Shown piece by piece: positions 13,896 through 14,499 of a DNA stretch of 14,499 nucleotides; position 1 is the stretch's first letter; the number at the start of each line of letters is the position of its first letter. The position numbers and the translations under genes are program-made. The notes under the pieces were generated by a model, which searched no databases, had not been told where the DNA came from, and worked only from the letters and a program-made list of their open reading frames with translations. The stretch comes from Candidatus Kappaea frigidicola. GTDB taxonomy: Bacteria; Omnitrophota; Gorgyraeia; JAGLLT01. Where the stretch lies: assembly GCA_030765555.1 (NCBI GenBank), contig JAVCCI010000010.1, positions 1 to 14,499 of the forward strand, written 5' to 3'.

Positions 13896-14326
13896 GGATT
13901 AAGGATTAAGGATTAAGAAAAAACAAAAAACAAAAAAGCAAGAAACAAGAAGCAAAAACAGGATTAAGGATTAAGTTAGAAGCAAAATTAAGTGAAACAT
14001 AGGATTGGAAGAATAGCGGATAGCGTATAAAAAACAATAACCAAGACAAAACAGGATTAAGGATTAAGCTAGAAACAGGATTTGAGCACAGAATTATGTA
14101 AAAAAACTTAATTCTTAGAGCGAATAAAATGAGCGTCTTAATTCTTAGCTGTTAGCTGATGGCTCTTAGCTCTTTGCTTTTTGTTTTGGTTATTTGAATT
14201 TGGTCATTGGTCATTATTTGGTTATTGCATCTTGCATCTTGGGATTTGTTTGTATCTTGTAACTTGGTTATTGTATCTTGTGACTGGCATTTTCTGACAA
14301 TTGACTATGAACTTGATTATTGAATT
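13896..14326. repeat. Degenerate heptanucleotide (7-base period) repeat region, strand-switching in the middle
   Basis: This gene-free stretch is built from short blocks with a 7-base period. Examples are GGATTAA three times at 13896-13916 and twice at 13961-13974 and 14054-14067, CAAAAAA twice at 13924-13937, TTAGCTG twice at 14145-14158, TGGTCAT twice at 14201-14214, and ATCTTGC/ATCTTGG at 14229-14242. Cutting 14145-14326 into successive heptamers, neighbouring rows agree at about 55% of positions by hand count. The left half is A/G-rich and the right half T-rich, as if the same kind of repeat were read on opposite strands around about 14120. CTTAATTCTTAG is also duplicated at 14107-14118 and 14137-14148. 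No open frame, tRNA or CRISPR structure is present. It resembles in style the heptameric STRR repeats of cyanobacteria; that is analogy only. Confidence 0.8.
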
Positions 14327-14386
14327 TTATCCGCCTGCGTTCGCCACTTTTTGTGTCGAAACTACGGCGAGATTTAATTCGCGTAG

Positions 14387-14419
14387 ATAATTTACATTCA
14401 CTTACGTTCTGTAAATTAT
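14387..14419. repeat. Inverted repeat ATAATTTAC...GTAAATTAT in the leader of the last gene
   Basis: A perfect 9-bp inverted repeat (14387-14395 and 14411-14419) has a 15-base spacer. It extends outward through GCGT with a two-base bulge. It lies 25 bases before the start codon at 14444 and just upstream of the ribosome binding site. It could be an operator or an mRNA hairpin; without a T-run it is not a standard terminator. Confidence 0.6.
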
Positions 14420-14443
14420 ACGCTCATTAAAGGAGGGGGATTT

Positions 14444-14499
14444 ATGATTACTCAGATTGGCATAACAGCTGGTGAAATATGGCATTACTTGGATAAACA
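14444..14499 (+). CDS. N-terminus of a DUF2582-like winged helix-turn-helix protein (partial)
   Basis: Only 18 codons are present before the window ends: Met-Ile-Thr-Gln-Ile-Gly-Ile-Thr-Ala-Gly-Glu-Ile-Trp-His-Tyr-Leu-Asp-Lys. The 'IGITAGEIWHYL' opening matches my memory of small winged-helix proteins of the DUF2582 type, which are about 70-100 residues long and of unknown function. AGGAGGGGG at 14431-14439 is a very strong ribosome binding site four bases before the ATG. The preceding inverted repeat at 14387-14419 may regulate it. The family call rests on a short motif. Confidence 0.65.
   Translation, partial: MITQIGITAGEIWHYLDK

Noticed and set aside
13896..14326. CRISPR array
   Set aside because: The repeated words are only 7 bases, vary along the tract and have no unique spacers of 25-40 bases; no cas gene is nearby.
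14331..14443. Insertion sequence end or tRNA gene
   Set aside because: No transposase frame or target duplication is seen, and the hairpins do not make a cloverleaf or carry the conserved T-loop sequence.

Overview
This is an AT-rich bacterial window with every supported gene on the + strand and no sign of an rRNA, tRNA, transposase or CRISPR array. The gene content and style suggest an uncultured Gram-negative lineage, most likely candidate phylum Omnitrophota (PVC group) or a relative. The clues are lipoprotein and Sec signals, a PilZ protein, a small 'LKNGxxIxG' plus TPR plus PDZ protein, a DUF2582-like winged-helix protein, and lysine/isoleucine-rich proteins. The assignment is inferred from style, not from a marker gene.

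Left part (1-8842): a carbohydrate-use region. It begins with the tail of a gene that resembles the C-terminus of a sugar ABC-transporter binding protein. A GH94 glycoside phosphorylase follows (93-2501). A well-formed promoter overlapping the GH94 stop codon then drives a secreted carbohydrate-binding-like protein (2585-3166, TTG start). Its roughly 60% identical paralogue is a membrane-anchored lipoprotein (3324-4073). Between the two lie a promoter-like box, a 21-codon mini-ORF and a strong intrinsic terminator. An AraC-family regulator (4105-4923), a PilZ protein with an unusual cysteine cluster (4936-5385), a periplasmic TPR/PDZ protein (5502-6413) and a cytoplasmic GH35-like beta-galactosidase (6431-8842) follow. 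The inferred scheme is capture of an oligosaccharide at the surface, import, and intracellular breakdown by hydrolysis and phosphorolysis, with the AraC protein as candidate regulator.

Middle and right part (8843-13889): two hairpins and a promoter precede a coiled-coil probable lipoprotein (8964-9536). Three housekeeping genes follow in tight series: purH (last two steps of IMP synthesis), folC (folate polyglutamylation) and mnmE (tRNA wobble-uridine modification). PurH and MnmE both depend on folate one-carbon units, so the grouping is metabolically coherent.

Right end (13890-14499): about 550 bases without a gene. Most of it is a degenerate repeat with a 7-base period that appears to switch strand in the middle. 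It is followed by an inverted-repeat leader and the first codons of a DUF2582-like winged-helix protein. The most unusual features are the heptad repeat, the twin sugar-binding proteins with a locally near-identical DNA patch, the terminators placed just upstream of gene starts, and the PilZ cysteine cluster.
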